DNA from: Paramyrothecium sp. XJ0827 | Lineage: Eukaryota > Ascomycota > Sordariomycetes > Hypocreales > Stachybotryaceae | Direction of reading: 5' to 3' | NCBI GenBank assembly: GCA_020881915.1 | Contig: JAJFPB010000008.1 | Span: forward strand, 1,302,001-1,366,000 | DNA length: 64,000 nt | Shown: positions 1-14,159 of the stretch, piece by piece | Position numbering within the stretch: position 1 is the stretch's first letter | How the letters are laid out: each line of letters starts with the position of its first letter | Made by a program: the position numbers and the translations under genes | The notes under the pieces: generated by a model | The model's database searches: none | What the model was told of the DNA's origin: nothing | What the model saw: only the letters and a program-made list of their open reading frames with translations

Positions 1-1
1 T

Positions 2-504
2 GACGTGGACGGCAGCGGAAACTCCGGCTTCTTTGGCAGTTTCTTCGCTGCCAAGAACAAGAAGAAGGCTGCAGCCATGGAGGCTCCTCCCCCGACCCTG
101 AAGGCCTCGGGCACCCTGTCAGAGCGCGAGGTCATCGAAGTCGAGGTCATCAGTACGTTGCCCCGGTTGCCATGTGAAATTTGGACTAACAGTTGCCAGA
201 ACTGCTCATTCAATCATACTACAACATTGTCAAGCGCACCATGATCGACATGGTACCCAAGGCTGTTATGCTGAAGCTCGTCCAGTAAGCGTCGCGAGAC
301 TCACCGGTACTAGGTCTCCACTAACAAGCTCGCAGGTTTACCAAGGACGAGATGCAAAGGGAGCTGTTCGAGAACATGTACCGAACTGACACGCTCGACG
401 ACCTGCTCAAGGAGAGCGACTTCACCATCCGCAGGCGGAAGGAGTGCCAGCAGATGGTTGACTCGCTGTCCCGGGCCAGCGAGATTGTCAGCCAGGTGCA
501 GTAA
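2..504 (+). CDS. vps1: Dynamin-related GTPase Vps1, C-terminal part (5' end outside window)
   Basis: Three exons are visible: 2-152, 200-335 boundary at 284 (exon 200-284), and 336-504. The introns 153-199 and 285-335 have GT..AG ends, and splicing restores one continuous reading frame. The protein ends with a dynamin GTPase-effector domain: the stretch [11 protein letters not shown], then a helix with [17 protein letters not shown], then [14 protein letters not shown], and the stop follows SEIVSQVQ. In this family the domain drives self-assembly into helices that pinch membranes; Vps1 acts in Golgi/endosome-to-vacuole sorting and peroxisome division. The Lys/Ala-rich linker before the domain (FFAAKNKKK) fits the variable region of fungal Vps1 better than Dnm1. 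The GTPase domain is not in the window, so the Vps1 rather than Dnm1 assignment rests on the C-terminus only. Confidence 0.9.
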
Positions 505-1082
505 TCGCAGCCCGTGGGGCATTCTAATGTTTATACGCACTTCGGTGCGCCAGGTGCATGTCCGCATCCAGGGCCGACGGGGCCCCTTTTGTCGCATAGC
601 CCTCCGCCGAGAGCGCGCGGCACCGAATAATCATCTTTACGCATCGCTGTTCTTCATGATTCATTTTTTTGATACAAACCGGCTGGTCAAGAGGATTGAC
701 ATAGACTGAATAATGCCAATTTCACGGGACGGATTGAAGCTTGCTGAGGCGTGATGTGCGTTTGGGCGCTATTCTTCGGAGGGCGGAGTCTTTTGAGGAA
801 GGGGAGGTTTCTCTGGCGAGGCCACTGGAGGCCATGGTCCTGGCAGTCCTATTCCGTTCATGAGCCCGTGACGCGGGAATTCAAAGGTAGACAAAGACGG
901 CAGTAGAAGAAGTAGCACATTTAAACCAACTCGCTAGATTTGGTATTCCACTGTCAACAGGAATCTCGCTCCAACAATGCCTTCGTGAATAACGCCACAA
1001 ATGACAAGCAGCATCGACATAGGTACAAGCAATAACATGTCCAGGCTAAAAAGATGGGGATGAGTATGATATCTCATACAGC
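505..1082. other. Convergent intergenic spacer
   Basis: Spacer between the stop of vps1 (+) and the stop of the racemase gene (-). It should hold both 3' UTRs. No further gene or repeat was recognised. Confidence 0.6.
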
Positions 1083-2395
1083 TCACAACTTGGCGGTTTC
1101 CTTCCCCTTTCCTTTGAGAACCAACCCTCCTGCGCTAACATCGTACTGTGCGCCTCTCGTCCATCCAACCCATTCTTGGAGTATCGCCTCGCCGCCCTGT
1201 CCTGGCTTCAAGCGCTGGGGAACATAGCCGTCGCCCACAACGCCGGGGCCTTGGCCGAGCGCAACGGACGGCGCATCGCCGCCGCCTGCCTCCCGCTTGA
1301 CGGCCAGGCAGGGCGTGTCCCGCAGCGTCACGGCGGGCCGCTGGTCGCCCTCCCGGCCCGCCTGCGTCTCCAGCTCGTGGTAGTCCAGGACGGGCGTGCA
1401 GCAAGCGTCCGTGCCGTCGAAGATGCGCTCCCACTCGGCGCGTGTCCTGGCACGGAAGGTGGTTTCGAACAGCTGGCGCATCTGCGGCCAGCCGTCCGGG
1501 TCGTGCCGCTGCTCCTCGAGGCCCTGCTTGTCGAGGCCGAGCCCGACGAGGAGCGCCTTGAAGAACTGCGGCTCCAGAGCGCCCACGGACATGTACAGCC
1601 CATCTTTGGTCTGGTAGGTGTCGTAGTACGGGCATCCGCCGTCGAGGAGGTTGCGCCCCCGGCCGCGGCCGCCTAGTGGCGTCTTCAGCGACATCCGGGG
1701 GAAGGTGGCCAGGTAGGAGCTGCCGTCGACCATGTTGGCCTCGACAACCTGGCCCTTTCCGGTGCTATGCCTGGCAACGACGGCGAGGAGGATGCCCTGG
1801 AACAACATGGCGCCGCCCCCGGCAAAGTCGGCTAGGATATTCCACGGCGGATGGGGCTTCTGGCCCTCGCGTCCCAGCAGGCCGAGGGCACCGGAGACGG
1901 CGAGGTAGTTGATGTCGTGTCCCGCCATGTCGGCGTACTTGCCGTCGCGGCGGAAGCCCGTCATCCGGGCGTAGACCAGGCGCGGGTTCAGGCCGAGGAG
2001 GACGTCCGGGCCCAGACCGAGCTTCTCCAGGACGCCGGGGCGGAACGGGTCGACGAGCACGTCGACCGACTTGACGAGCTCCTTCAGTAGCGCGATGCCC
2101 TGCGGGGACTTGAGGTCCACGGCGATGGAGGACTTGTGGCGGGCGAGCATGTCGTCCGTGGGGACGACCTTGGCGCCTGGCGTGTGCGTACGGCCGTCCT
2201 GGGCGCGGTCGACGCGGAGGACAGAGGCGCCGGCGTCTGCGAGTAGCATGCCGGCATACGGTCCTGCGGCTTGTTTAGAAAGATATTTCTAGAAGCAACC
2301 TGAAGAAAGACTGGTTGAACACAGCAGCGCTTACCTGGAGCTAAGCCGGCAAACTCGAGGACCTTGATGCCCTTCAGTGGAGGAGGGCCCGTCAT
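1083..2395 (-). CDS. Alpha-methylacyl-CoA racemase (CoA-transferase family III)
   Basis: Two exons: 2395-2335 and 2263-1083, with intron 2334-2264 (gtaa..gcag). The joined protein has 413 residues, close to the 380-410 usual for the family. Family III CoA-transferase features are clear: the N-terminal [16 protein letters not shown] loop, the AGHDINY motif with the catalytic His near residue 136, the LADFAGGG motif with the catalytic Asp near residue 166, and GALEPQF, where racemases of this group carry an acidic residue. By homology the enzyme epimerises 2-methyl-branched acyl-CoA esters before peroxisomal or mitochondrial beta-oxidation. The C-terminus (GKGKETAKL) ends -AKL, a plausible peroxisomal PTS1 signal. 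It could in principle be a CoA-transferase of another substrate class, but the His/Asp pair argues for the racemase. Confidence 0.88.
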
Positions 2396-2871
2396 CCTGG
2401 TGATGTCGACAGCGATGTCGTCTTTACTTCATCAAATCGACTGGGACTCATATGAGATTTGGGCTTCCGACGTCTGTTCTCGACATTGAATGCATTAATA
2501 AGGATGTCTTGTTTTTTGGAGAGCCGAGGTCCACCAACCTCCAACCCCAGATCGGCGGTAGGTGCTGTGGGGTAACTCGGGCGGGCTGCGGGGGAAGGTT
2601 CAGGGGTCCTTGCATTCTTGCTTCCAACGCAAACCTTGCTCTTCTACTTGTTCTTCTACACGATCTTCACCCTCAAAACGACAAGCACGTGAGAAAACTA
2701 GTATTGATGCCAATGCCTTTGGTTGCATTCATCATGGTAACGTTGTTCGGTCTATGTTCTAATTGACCTCCTCCAATAATCAAGCAATGCCGCAATAACT
2801 CCTCAAAAACGCCGAACTGTCCAATCACAGCTGGTATCCCAATGTCATGGCCGCCGCAATCGTTTTAGCCT
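2396..2871. other. Spacer: racemase promoter and gdh 3' region
   Basis: Lies upstream of the racemase start and downstream of the gdh stop, both on the minus strand. It includes one CACGTG palindrome at 2686-2691. No convincing gene. Confidence 0.5.
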
Positions 2872-4548
<1,677 letters not shown>

Positions 4549-6297
4549 GGCGAGTGATGTTGTTGGAGTATCACAGGTAGGTGAGAATGCTGATTTGGAT
4601 AGTGAAGCGATGGACTATAAACAGCTTCGCGTCGCTTGCGGGTATTCAGCACAAAGGTAAGAGAGAGAGAGAACTCAAAGACAATCCAGACAAAGACGGA
4701 GGGCGGCGGCCTTTATTAGCAGCTAGAGTCGCTATCTATGATCTATCCCAATCCACATTAATGCCTCGACCCATCAGATAGCTGAATGTGGTGGACAAGA
4801 GCGGTTGCGCGCTCGCCGCGACAGCCACAGGTAAATGGCCATCATGGAGTCGCCTCATTCCATCGGAATCTCCCTCCCCAGCTCGATTGGCTCTTCCGCT
4901 AGTCGGAGGGGACGATCTGGATAAGGACGAGAGAGAAAAAAAAAAAAAGGAGCAGGACGACACCCTTTTACCTCATGTGTTGATGTCATTAGATACGGGC
5001 AGCCACCAAAGCACCAATTGACCAGTAGCACGGGTTAAAGGGTCCCGTTAGGTCGATGACATGAAACTTTCAGTCAATGAATGGGCGAGCCCCGGGACGT
5101 CCGATTGTCGGGTCGCCGCCCTCGATGGGAGCTATCCATCTAACAAGCTAAGGCTGGGCTAAATGCTGTATCTGTTAGTCAAAGGTCCTTGGCCAAGCCC
5201 CCACGTCGCGGATGACGTTGGTGACGGACGGGCCCTGTCGCCTCAAGCCTCTCCCCCATGTGAAAAGCCCGCTCTTTTTTTTCGCTTTTGCTTGTGCTTT
5301 TGCTTTTTGCTTTGGCCAGCGCGTTTTACTGTATTCTACAAGACCGTAGGTGGATATCAGGAAATTTGACTGCACGAAAAGCCCTCGCTCTGTATTCGGG
5401 GTTACATTGAGGCTTGATTTTCTTTGCTTTTTCCTCTTTCTGTGTTTCTTCTTTCGTTCAGCTCTTCAGCACAGCATGAACCCCCCCCCCCTTCTGTTGC
5501 CCTTGTCGCCCTTGTCGCCCTTCTCACACACACATCGGGCTTCCTAACGTTACTTCCCGTCAATGTGGCTCTGCCGCAACCGGACCACGACAAATTTCCG
5601 CTTTAGGACGCGCTGTGCCAAACAACTACCGCAGCCCTCGAAAACCCACCAGCACTAGACCAGGGATCTCGCTTATCAGATCTTTTTCGTGACCAGGGGT
5701 CCCTGTTGTTTCTCGGATGGATCTTGGCGCGCGTCCACCATCTCATTAGTCTCTCACTCTTAGTAAGGAAAAGAGAAATAAATCGTAGGAGAGAGAGAGG
5801 CTCAACCCTTGCCCCAAAACCCCGAAGCTCGGCTCGGCGTTGACGGCCCGCGGGAAGCGAAAGCGTTATCGGAGCCTCTGCTCTCAACTTTCCCTTTCGT
5901 CTGACAACACCATGGGCTTTTGCTAGTTGAGGTCAAGGCCGATTGTACCCGCTGTTCACCATGAAACTCCGACCCTCGTGTTTTGTCCTTGACTGCCAAG
6001 AAACAGCGAATTCCACCGTAGCTTTATGCCGCGTCGGGCAATGCCACTTATATCACCACCCGCGCACGTCTCGTCCCACCCTTGGTCAGAATGCCTTTAA
6101 TGAGAGCATGAACAGTAATCATGCTTGTTCGAATAGGTAAGGTAAGGTGGCTTCTAGCCCCCCAAACACAGCTAAGTAGTATATGCGACTGCTTTCCTGC
6201 AGTATCTCATACAATCATGACCTCCGCTCCTGAAACGCCGTAACTTGAACGCCTTGTACATATTCCTTGTTGGTTCGCCCGAGCACCCACATGTTCA
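4549..6297. other. Long intergenic region between gdh and Pol delta genes
   Basis: About 1.7 kb containing the gdh promoter and the 3' region of the Pol delta gene. It has homopolymer tracts (A run near 4938-4948, C run near 5480-5490), a T-rich stretch at 5271-5320 and a short imperfect repeat of a 9-nt cttgtcgcc unit near 5503-5522. The small open frames lack coherent protein features. Confidence 0.5.
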
Positions 6298-9200
6298 TTA
6301 CCACAACTCTGTCAGATCGAATCTCTTCAAATCCTTGCCCGCGTCTTCAACATCCTTCTTTGCCTTCATCCTCATGTAGAAGATAGGGCAGTCCTTGCTG
6401 CTGCAGATGACCTCGCAGTGCATGCTTCCCTGGCACCGCTGGCACTGCGTCCACAGCCGTCCGAACCGCACCTCCAGGTCAGAAGCCTTGTCCAAGGTCT
6501 TCTTGTACAGCTCGCCAAGTCGCGGTTCGCAGTCTTTGCACACCGCGCTGGCGCTTCCATCCTTGCTCGGTAGGGCTCTTTTGCAGCCCATGCATTGCAT
6601 CGTCTTCTTGGCGAACTTCATCAGCCCGCCGACCGAGGGAGCCGCAACCGATACTGATCGCGTGTGCGCCCCAGTTAGCAACGAATTTGACTTGTTCTCG
6701 CCTCCAAGGATGGCGTCAAAGATACGCGCGATCGGCTTGGCCAGCTGGTTGTCGAGATAGTACTTGGTGTCGATGGGAAGGTTGTGCTCGAGTACATAGA
6801 GCGGATCTTCCGCCTTTTCGTAATTCTTGGCTCCCGCCGCACCCCTGACCATCACGTATGCAACACGGTCACCAGTCGTTGGTGCCGAGCCGGCATCACG
6901 CTTCTGCATTCGGATCGCCAGTTCCGCGTGAGCTTGTTTGGCTTGGTAACCGTCTTTGCCCTTCGAGGGGCCATCATCATCTCCGGAAACATCGTGGGTT
7001 AGGGCCTTGGTGATGACCAGCTGCGACATATCCACCTTGTTCTGCAGGAGTTTCGAGATGATGTCCTTCACGTATCTGGAAACAGAGTCAGTAAGAAATT
7101 GCCAAAAAGATCATGTCGGAAACTTACTCTCCAGCACCCTTCTCATCCCGGTCAATCAAAATCATTCTCAACACCTTGTCGATGACCGTTTGCACGAGCA
7201 GGCAGTTGTCTCGTCGCACCGTCTCGATACCCTTCGTGTCCATCTTGTCATACTTCTCTGGCTTGGTCCAGTAAAGTCCGGCGTAGCGCTTCTTGTTGAT
7301 GAGCAAGTACGGGAAGTAAACCTTTTCGAACTCAAGTTTGATGGGCTTGATGAACTTGGAGGACACGAAGTTTGCTGCCTCTTCTCCAAGCTTCATCGCT
7401 TCAGCGAGATCCTCAGTGCCAAACTTGACCATGACCGAATCGGTGTCACCGTAGATGACTTGGGCGTCATGAGAGTATCCATTGGCAATGTTGAATTTCT
7501 TCTCAACTTCGTCTCTGGTCTTCTCAATCATTTGTCGACCGAAGGATGTCGTACTAGAAGCGATTGCCAGGCAAGGCAGCTTTCCATTCGTAGCACCGGT
7601 CAATCCGTATACACTGTTTGCACTGATCTTCAAAGCCAGCTGTCGACCGTTCAGCACGGCCTTCTTGAAAGGGTCGGTTTCCACGGCCAGCTCACGCTTC
7701 GCCTGCTTTCGTGCCGTCAAAAGTTCTTCCAAAATCTGAGCCAGAAGCCCCTTTCTCCGCTTGACCGTCACGAAGAAGTCGCCATTGGGCGTAACGATGT
7801 AGTCATCGTCCTTCGTCAGGTTGAACTTTTTGATTGTTTCGTGGTCCAACAGGGTAGTGTAGCAAAGATTGTGCGCTTGCATGATACTAGGATAAAGAGA
7901 AGCAAAATCGAGCGTCGCAACTGGCGACTTGTAGTACCCTCTCTTTGGCTCAATGACAGTAGCACCTTCATACTGCTCATCGCTGCCTGCGTTGGGCAAA
8001 TCAGGGATGACGAGCTGCTGCTGCAAGCACTTGCGGAACAATTGACTGATGAATTTGATCTGCTGGCCACGAGAGAGGAGGTAGTTGAAGGGCACACCTG
8101 TGACTCTGGCCATTTCTGTGTAATTCTCAAGACACGAAAGCTTGTCCATGAGCTTCTGAGGAAGAAAGGCATCCTTCAGACAGTACACAGCCAGACGTCG
8201 ACGTGATTCCGGCGTACCATTGAAAAGTTCCGTAATCATCGTGTGGTGAACATCCTCCTTCTGCTCGCCCAGGAAATGGGCACACACCGAGTTCAGCGTA
8301 TAACTTCGGAGTTGGTGATCGCGCTGAATCAGCTGGAGTAGATCAAGCTGCAATCTACCGTTGGTGTTGGTTTCCTTGGTGACACGGTTGCCCATCTGCT
8401 TGCTCGAAAACCGAGCCGGCTTCCAGGCGGATTGCACTGTCGGGCTACGTGTAAGACGGGTAAAGTCTCGCACCTTGAGGTGCTTTGCTCTGTCCAAGAG
8501 GTAAGGGAAATCGAAGTTGGACGTGTTGTAGCCGATGATGATGTCCGGATCCACAACCGAGATGAACTTCTGCCACTCGCTGAGCATGTCTGCCTCATTG
8601 TGGAACTCTAGAATCTGGGTGGCAACAATGGAGCTAGTGGTGTCCAAGCAAAAGACATTGCGCACAAAAGGCTTCTTTTCTCCGTATCGGGTAACAATAT
8701 TGGCAATCTGGATGACCGGGTCCTGCTCGGGTTCGGGGAAGACACCTTTGCGTCCAGCGCACTCGATATCAAACGACAGGATACGCAGAGGGGCCATTTT
8801 GGCCCACTCTCCTTCTGGCTTGTGGGCGATAAGTTGTGTGTGACTGATCCTGGCTTCGATCTGGCAGTTCGACTGTCGACTCTCGTGGGGAAGGAGACGG
8901 TACTTGCTGGCGGGCGCTTCTACCCAGGACATGCCTTGAATCTAGCAAGCGTTAGGCCAGTGTATTATACGTCAGGGCGTGCTCGAACTTACCTTGCAGT
9001 CAACCATGAATCGAAGCACATAGTCGATGTTGTCATAGGTCATGACATCGCCCCCGACCTTCCACATGCCCTTCCAATTGGCCTTTCCTTCCTTGAAAGC
9101 CCTTCGCAAAGAGAAGACGAATCTGGGGTCTGTGACGGTGATCTTGATGTAAGGGTTCAAGCTGTCACCCTGGTATCCGTAAATACTCTGCCGTGACACC

Positions 9201-9748
9201 AGCTCTACCGAGTGGATGGCGGTCCTGGTCTCGGCCACAGCCACCTCTAGGAAGGACCTGTAAGCTGAGCAGTCGCCGGGCTGGAACATGACTGGGGCGG
9301 CAACGTAGATGTAGTGCTTGAAGTCGGTCACATGCAGCATGACCGAGTATCCTTCCATGGTCACGCCGTAGAGCTTGACGGTCGCCCGGCCATCATCTAG
9401 CGTGCCCTTCTCGGCTTCGATAGACTGGAAGCACAGGTTATCACGTTCAGGAACAAAGTCCGCCAGAGGCGGTCGCTCCCACTTCTGATCCCTCTCGGCG
9501 TTGGTCTGCTTCAGGTCGCTGATGTCCTGGCTCAGCTTCTCGAGGACGTCTGACTCGAAAGCACTCTTGGGCTGCGTCGACCCCAGTTTACCGCGGGGGC
9601 CATTCTGAGAGCTGGGGAGGTGTCCGGCCGGGGACGAGGAGAAGATGTCCGTCTTCCGTTTCTTCGCAGACGCGGGCGTCGAGGGGAGGTTCTGGCGAGT
9701 GCGAGACTCGCCGAGCACCCGCTTTTGGGGAAGAATTGAAGCAGCCAT
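6298..9748 (-). CDS. pol3: DNA polymerase delta catalytic subunit
   Basis: Three exons: 9748-8993, 8941-7128 and 7075-6298, with introns of 51 and 52 nt. The 1115-residue product is a family B polymerase of the delta type. The 3'-5' exonuclease motifs are FDIE (near 309), NFD (near 395) and YCLKD (near 505-509). The polymerase motifs are DFASLYPS (motif A, near 597), KISANSVYG (motif B, near 690) and YGDTDS (motif C, near 749) with its two metal-binding aspartates. The C-terminus carries two cysteine clusters (CMGC..CKDC, then CQRC..C..C), the CysA zinc and CysB iron-sulfur sites that bind accessory subunits. The N-terminal 80 residues are basic, KKRK-containing and probably disordered, fitting a nuclear localisation signal. 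It acts in lagging-strand synthesis and repair. Confidence 0.97.
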
Positions 9749-10706
9749 GATGAGCTGTTCAGCGTGGGTTGTTTTGTATCAATCCGAGCCAGCTGTTGTC
9801 TCCTCAAGCGAAGAGTTGGTGTTGAAGCTCTGCTCAGATATGGTACAAAAATATGTGCTTAGGATGTAGGTACGACACGATGCCAGAGCAACCCACCAAG
9901 AAAACGCGACGTGAACCGTGACGTGACTGACCCACTTTCGTTTAATGGGCAGTTCAGACGCGTGTTGTGCCTTAGATTTCAGGCATGCAAGCTCTACACG
10001 ATACGCGAATGATAGGTACGTACCGGGCTCTGTAGGTAGTGCCTACCGTACCTTGAGAACCTTTTTAGTGGAGACAAGGTGCCTTATTTCAGGGCTCGTT
10101 GCCTCATTTTCAACTGCCATGACCGAAGGTACATTCGAATGGTGATGGCAATTGCACATTCCCTTCATAAGATATTTAGGTAGGTACCTTTTGGTATTTG
10201 CAGCAACTCGCTTGCGAAAAAGAATGTGAAATTCGGTGACAAGCAAACAAAGGTCGTCACAACACATAGTATCAACGTAGCGCAGTACGGTGAACCATGG
10301 TGATAGAGCAGGGACACATCGCAAATCAGGAATTGCTTGGCAAGATTTATGTGTTAAGGTGGGTATTGTTTCGCTACTGTAGCCAAGGAAGTCTATGGCA
10401 GTTCAACCGCACTCTTCTTACCTACTGTTGGGCCAGAACCACCAGAGTTCTGTGCTCAACGTCCCTGAGCTTCTTGAGGCCCCTAGCGTCGTGAGCTCCT
10501 TATGACTGAGCCGCTCGCCAATCTTAGACCCAGCATTCTGAAGTCTTCTCGTGTCACTTACACAGTAATTAAATAGTCCACTCTTGTACTGAAAACGCCG
10601 ACGCTTTAATGATGCAGACCGTCTCTTGTTGCCTTTAACTGATATCCTCCGCTTTGCCTTTATTAGTGAAAGGTCCTCCGAGTCGGCTTAATAAGGCGAA
10701 TCCTCT
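9749..10706. other. Intergenic region rich in TAGGTA/TACCT words
   Basis: Pol delta promoter side and 3' region of the rhomboid gene. Between about 9867 and 10190 there are repeated short words of the form TAGGTA, GGTACGTACC and TACCGTACC, a low-complexity pattern that can form small palindromes. No gene is supported. Confidence 0.45.
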
Positions 10707-12371
10707 TTATTCCTTCCGGACAAGTCCCATGTCGCACCAGTCCAGTACGGGCTGCGCAGTCGTGTTAGCTTGTTGACAAAGCGATGCTCAGTAGAATCAG
10801 ACTTACCAAACAACTCAAATACTTGCACCAACTGCAAGTGCTCCGGACGACGTAAAAGTTCCTCAACAATAGAATGAAACCCACAACAATGAGGACAAGT
10901 GCAGCTGCTCGAACTAGCCACCAAGCCCACCACAAAGGCTTCCGGCCCTTGAAGAAGCCCATTGGGCTCTTGATGAATGATACAGAGCCCGCTTGGGAGC
11001 CCATGGCGGAGTAAGAAACCTCCTGGCCCATCCTCTGCCTCAGCGCATTAGGCGAATGCAAAACGCAAACACCCACAGCCAGGCCAGTCAAGAACCCTCC
11101 AATGTGGCCAAAATTGTCCAGGCCAGGCAACAAGCCAAGGACAAAAGCAATGATCATATCCAGGATGATGAACATGAGCTCCCTCACCGGATTACGACGT
11201 TCTTGCCAGGAGTAGAGGAGATCCAGCAACGTCAAGGCAATCATGGCGAAGAGGGAGCACGAGGCGCCGGTCGAAGCCTCGCCGGGATTGGCAAAGTTTC
11301 CACCCATAACGAAGCCAAATACGCCAGCACTCATGTAGACGAGGAAGAAACGAACCGGCCCAATGGCCCTCTCCATATCCTTGGCCAGGGTCAACTGAAG
11401 CAGCATGTTGAAGCCAATGTGGATGAGACCAGCGTGCATAAAGATGGGCGTGATGAAGCGGTACCATTGATTGGGCTCTGGAGACTGATCTGGGTTGCCG
11501 AATGTGGGATTCGGTACGCCGCCGAAGCCGCAAACCTCAGACAATGGGCAAATTTGGTCTCTTCTCGTCGCGTTGGGGCAGAGGAACAGAATCGGATCGG
11601 AAAGGCTCGCGCCTTGGATCTCATCGAGGTTGCGCATGCAAGGGACGTACCGAGCGCCCATGTTGATGAGAACTTGGGTAGAAGGCCCGATCATTGGGTT
11701 GAACTGAGGCTTGATCATGATGGGTGAGCCGGTCAACAACGCTGTGACATATGTTAGCACACATATTCAATAATTGACACCCTGTCATTGCCTCGCTTAC
11801 CGTTCCTGACAATCTCTGCGATGAATACGGCGACTTGAATGGTGGTAAACAGGTAAACGACCCATGGGATGCGCTTGCGATCAGCCCCAATCATGCCCAG
11901 CTCCCCGAGACCAATCTTGCGCTTCTTCTTGCCCCGACTGGGCCTGGCGGGCGCATCATATATGTGGTCTTCAATGTCGGCATCCTTTCCGGCACGATCT
12001 TGCAGGGGAATGTTTTCCGTCCCTGGTGGTCGCGCATCAGGGGAGCCACGACCTTGGCCGTAGTAAGTCGTATCGGGGTAATGGGCTGGTTGCGACAGGT
12101 CGCCGTTGCTGGGACCTGCGTGTGACATCGAATTCGCCGGGTAAACGTGGTCGTCAAACACCGTGTCGAAAGGTGATGGTCCCGTGGCCTGAGGCTGGGG
12201 CTGACTCGACTGGGCGCCCGGAGGCCTGGGGGTTGGGTAGACGCTCTGCTGAGAATGACCTGGCGTAGACTGCGGCGATGGCTCGTACTGGGGATCGTAG
12301 TAGGGGGCTGGCGAGGCCGTGGTGTGTACCGGAGGCGGTCTGGTATCGTAGAAGTAGTCGTTCGCAGCCAT
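10707..12371 (-). CDS. Rhomboid family intramembrane serine protease
   Basis: Three exons: 12371-11801, 11741-10807 and 10751-10707, giving 516 residues. The last exon is only 45 nt; splicing it in yields SCLPVLDWCDMG and a clean stop. The N-terminal ~150 residues are Pro/Tyr/Gln-rich and cytosolic-looking, followed by a first membrane segment (WVVYLFTTIQVAVFIAEIV). The conserved rhomboid core follows: WYRFITPIFMHAGLIHIGFN (the HxxxN pair), then STGASCSLF with the nucleophile Ser in G-A-S, and GHIGGFLTGLAVG with the catalytic His. A final membrane segment lies near the C-terminus. The protease cleaves single-pass membrane proteins within the bilayer. The long N-terminal extension and seven-segment layout resemble secretase-type eukaryotic rhomboids rather than the small Rbd2/RbdB type. 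The residue after the nucleophile is Cys, a less common choice. Confidence 0.88.
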
Positions 12372-14159
12372 TTCGCAGACGGCGTGAAGACGAAGACCGT
12401 TTGGTGAGGGCGACAAGAGGAGCAAATTCAGGGACTTGGCTTTCGGCTATTGAAAATGCAGCTGGTAGCCAATGGTGGATATGGCGGCGCGGGATGCAGG
12501 TGTGATTCGCCAAGAAGGGATAATCGATGCCGGGTGCTAAGATGGGTGACGGGGGGAGGCCGCCGTACCGGGTGTATATTACGTTGCTCCCCTGGCTATG
12601 TCTCACGAGGACGGGCGTAAAACGTGCTCAGCTGTGCCGTACGGAGGAAGAGTCGTCAACAACGTTGCAAAACGAATGTGGGATGGTGACAAGGAAGAAA
12701 AAGAAACCGAAACGGGAGCGACGGTGGATGAGCTGTGCATGAAAAAGAGAAGCCGGGCACGTTCCGTATTGTTTTTGACCTTGATGAATCCACCGAGCTG
12801 GATTGCGGGAAAACATGGAAGCCGGCTAGGCGTGCACGCCCGACGAATGGAAGCCGCTGTGGAGGACAAACGTCAGTCGCTTCAGGCAGTGCAATGCAGT
12901 GGGTGGAGCGGCGTGGCCCGTGTTTGGCTGATCGATTGGGTGCGAGGCATGCTGGACCTGAACCTTCAGTGACAGCTGGGTGCTAATTCTGGAAACGGTG
13001 GCGTCTGAAGGGCTGTCCCAGATCCGCCGTGTGGCTGTTTGGGTTCTCAGGGCCCGCCCCGTGGCTGTGGCGAGGTCTGCGTTGGGGTGCTAAATGCCTT
13101 GGGCGCCCTTAGCACAGGGGAGTCCCCCCACTTGAATCCGCTATGCCGTCACGCAACGCAAGCCAGGTGGTCTTGGCCAGTGGGCAACTGCCGTGATTTT
13201 CCATGTGCAAACAACAAATGCACCGCGACAACGAATGATCGACTTCTTGGTGTTGGGCTTTGCGTACCCTCCAAACACGCTGGCGCTCATGCGAACCGTG
13301 AGGCCCAGCATTCCGGTGGCTTTCCTACTAGCTCAGAGCCATCTCGTGGTGCGTCAAGGTTCTAATCTTACAATTGCCCGGCAAATTCGGGGTCCATGGA
13401 CCCTAAAAGGAGATGAACCGAGGCCGTGCTTTGCTCATGGTTGCGGACAAAAGAAATTGGCAGCTGAAGCTCCAGAGTTCCAGGTTGCACATGATGCGTA
13501 AGGACTGGCGGACCATTTGCTTCGTATTCGCTATCGACGATCCATTTGCCAGGATCCTTCTTAGACAAGTGGGCATTACATGCCACTTTTGTGCGAACGA
13601 TTGCGTAGTCCAAGTGGCTGATCAGGTCATGATCGCCCACATCCCGCCGCAGCCCTATGTCAAATGATTCAAGATGAGTGAATTGCTTCACTGTCTCCAC
13701 AGTCGCAAGCGTTGATTGATCTGCTACAGTTCTGTCGTCTCATCTACAGCAGGTATTTGTGCACTTGGAGGCTAGTGAGTGAGCCGATATTGGTATGCGG
13801 GTTGGTTTGTTTCAACGGTCTTGTTTTTGCCTTGTCAGGTGTAGCGTAGCTGTTGTGAAACAGCCGTAAAATGCTGGAGACTGAGCACGGATAGTCAATA
13901 GCCGAGTTGTTTTCTAGTATATACTCGATCCAGTCTTGACAGCCTGGGTTTCCGGAATAGATAGCCATTGATCCGCCCCTTCGATTCTGCCGGGTATTGT
14001 ACGCTCCGCAAGGACATTCCGAAAGGTTAACAGCTGGAATATCCAGCGACTGATGATGCGTAGATCAGGGCCTCATACAAGTGATATACATGATATTATA
14101 CAGTGATTGTGTACAGTTTTCTGTGGATGGTGTGCGACAGTCGACAATGCTAGGCGATT
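12372..14159. other. Intergenic region, no firm gene
   Basis: About 1.8 kb between the rhomboid gene's 5' end and the 3' end of the small membrane-protein gene. Only two short minus-strand open frames (listed separately) look even mildly protein-like. Confidence 0.5.
13368..13968 (-). other. Possible small or degraded gene (two minus-strand open segments)
   Basis: One segment, 13968-13744, starts with ATG and encodes 74 residues (begins MAIYSGNPGCQDW). A second open segment, about 13737-13368, encodes about 110 residues ending in GSMDPEFAGQL but has no ATG of its own. They could be exons of one gene, but I found no convincing donor in the first that joins the second in frame. I recognise no family. 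It may be a relic or chance open frames. Confidence 0.2.

Noticed and set aside
4700..5200. GATA/TATC sites as evidence of AreA control of gdh
   Set aside because: About six sites in 650 nt is what chance predicts, so the sequence alone does not support it.
6956..8206. 416-codon open frame antisense to DNA polymerase delta
   Set aside because: Shadow of the polymerase exon; no own domain features.
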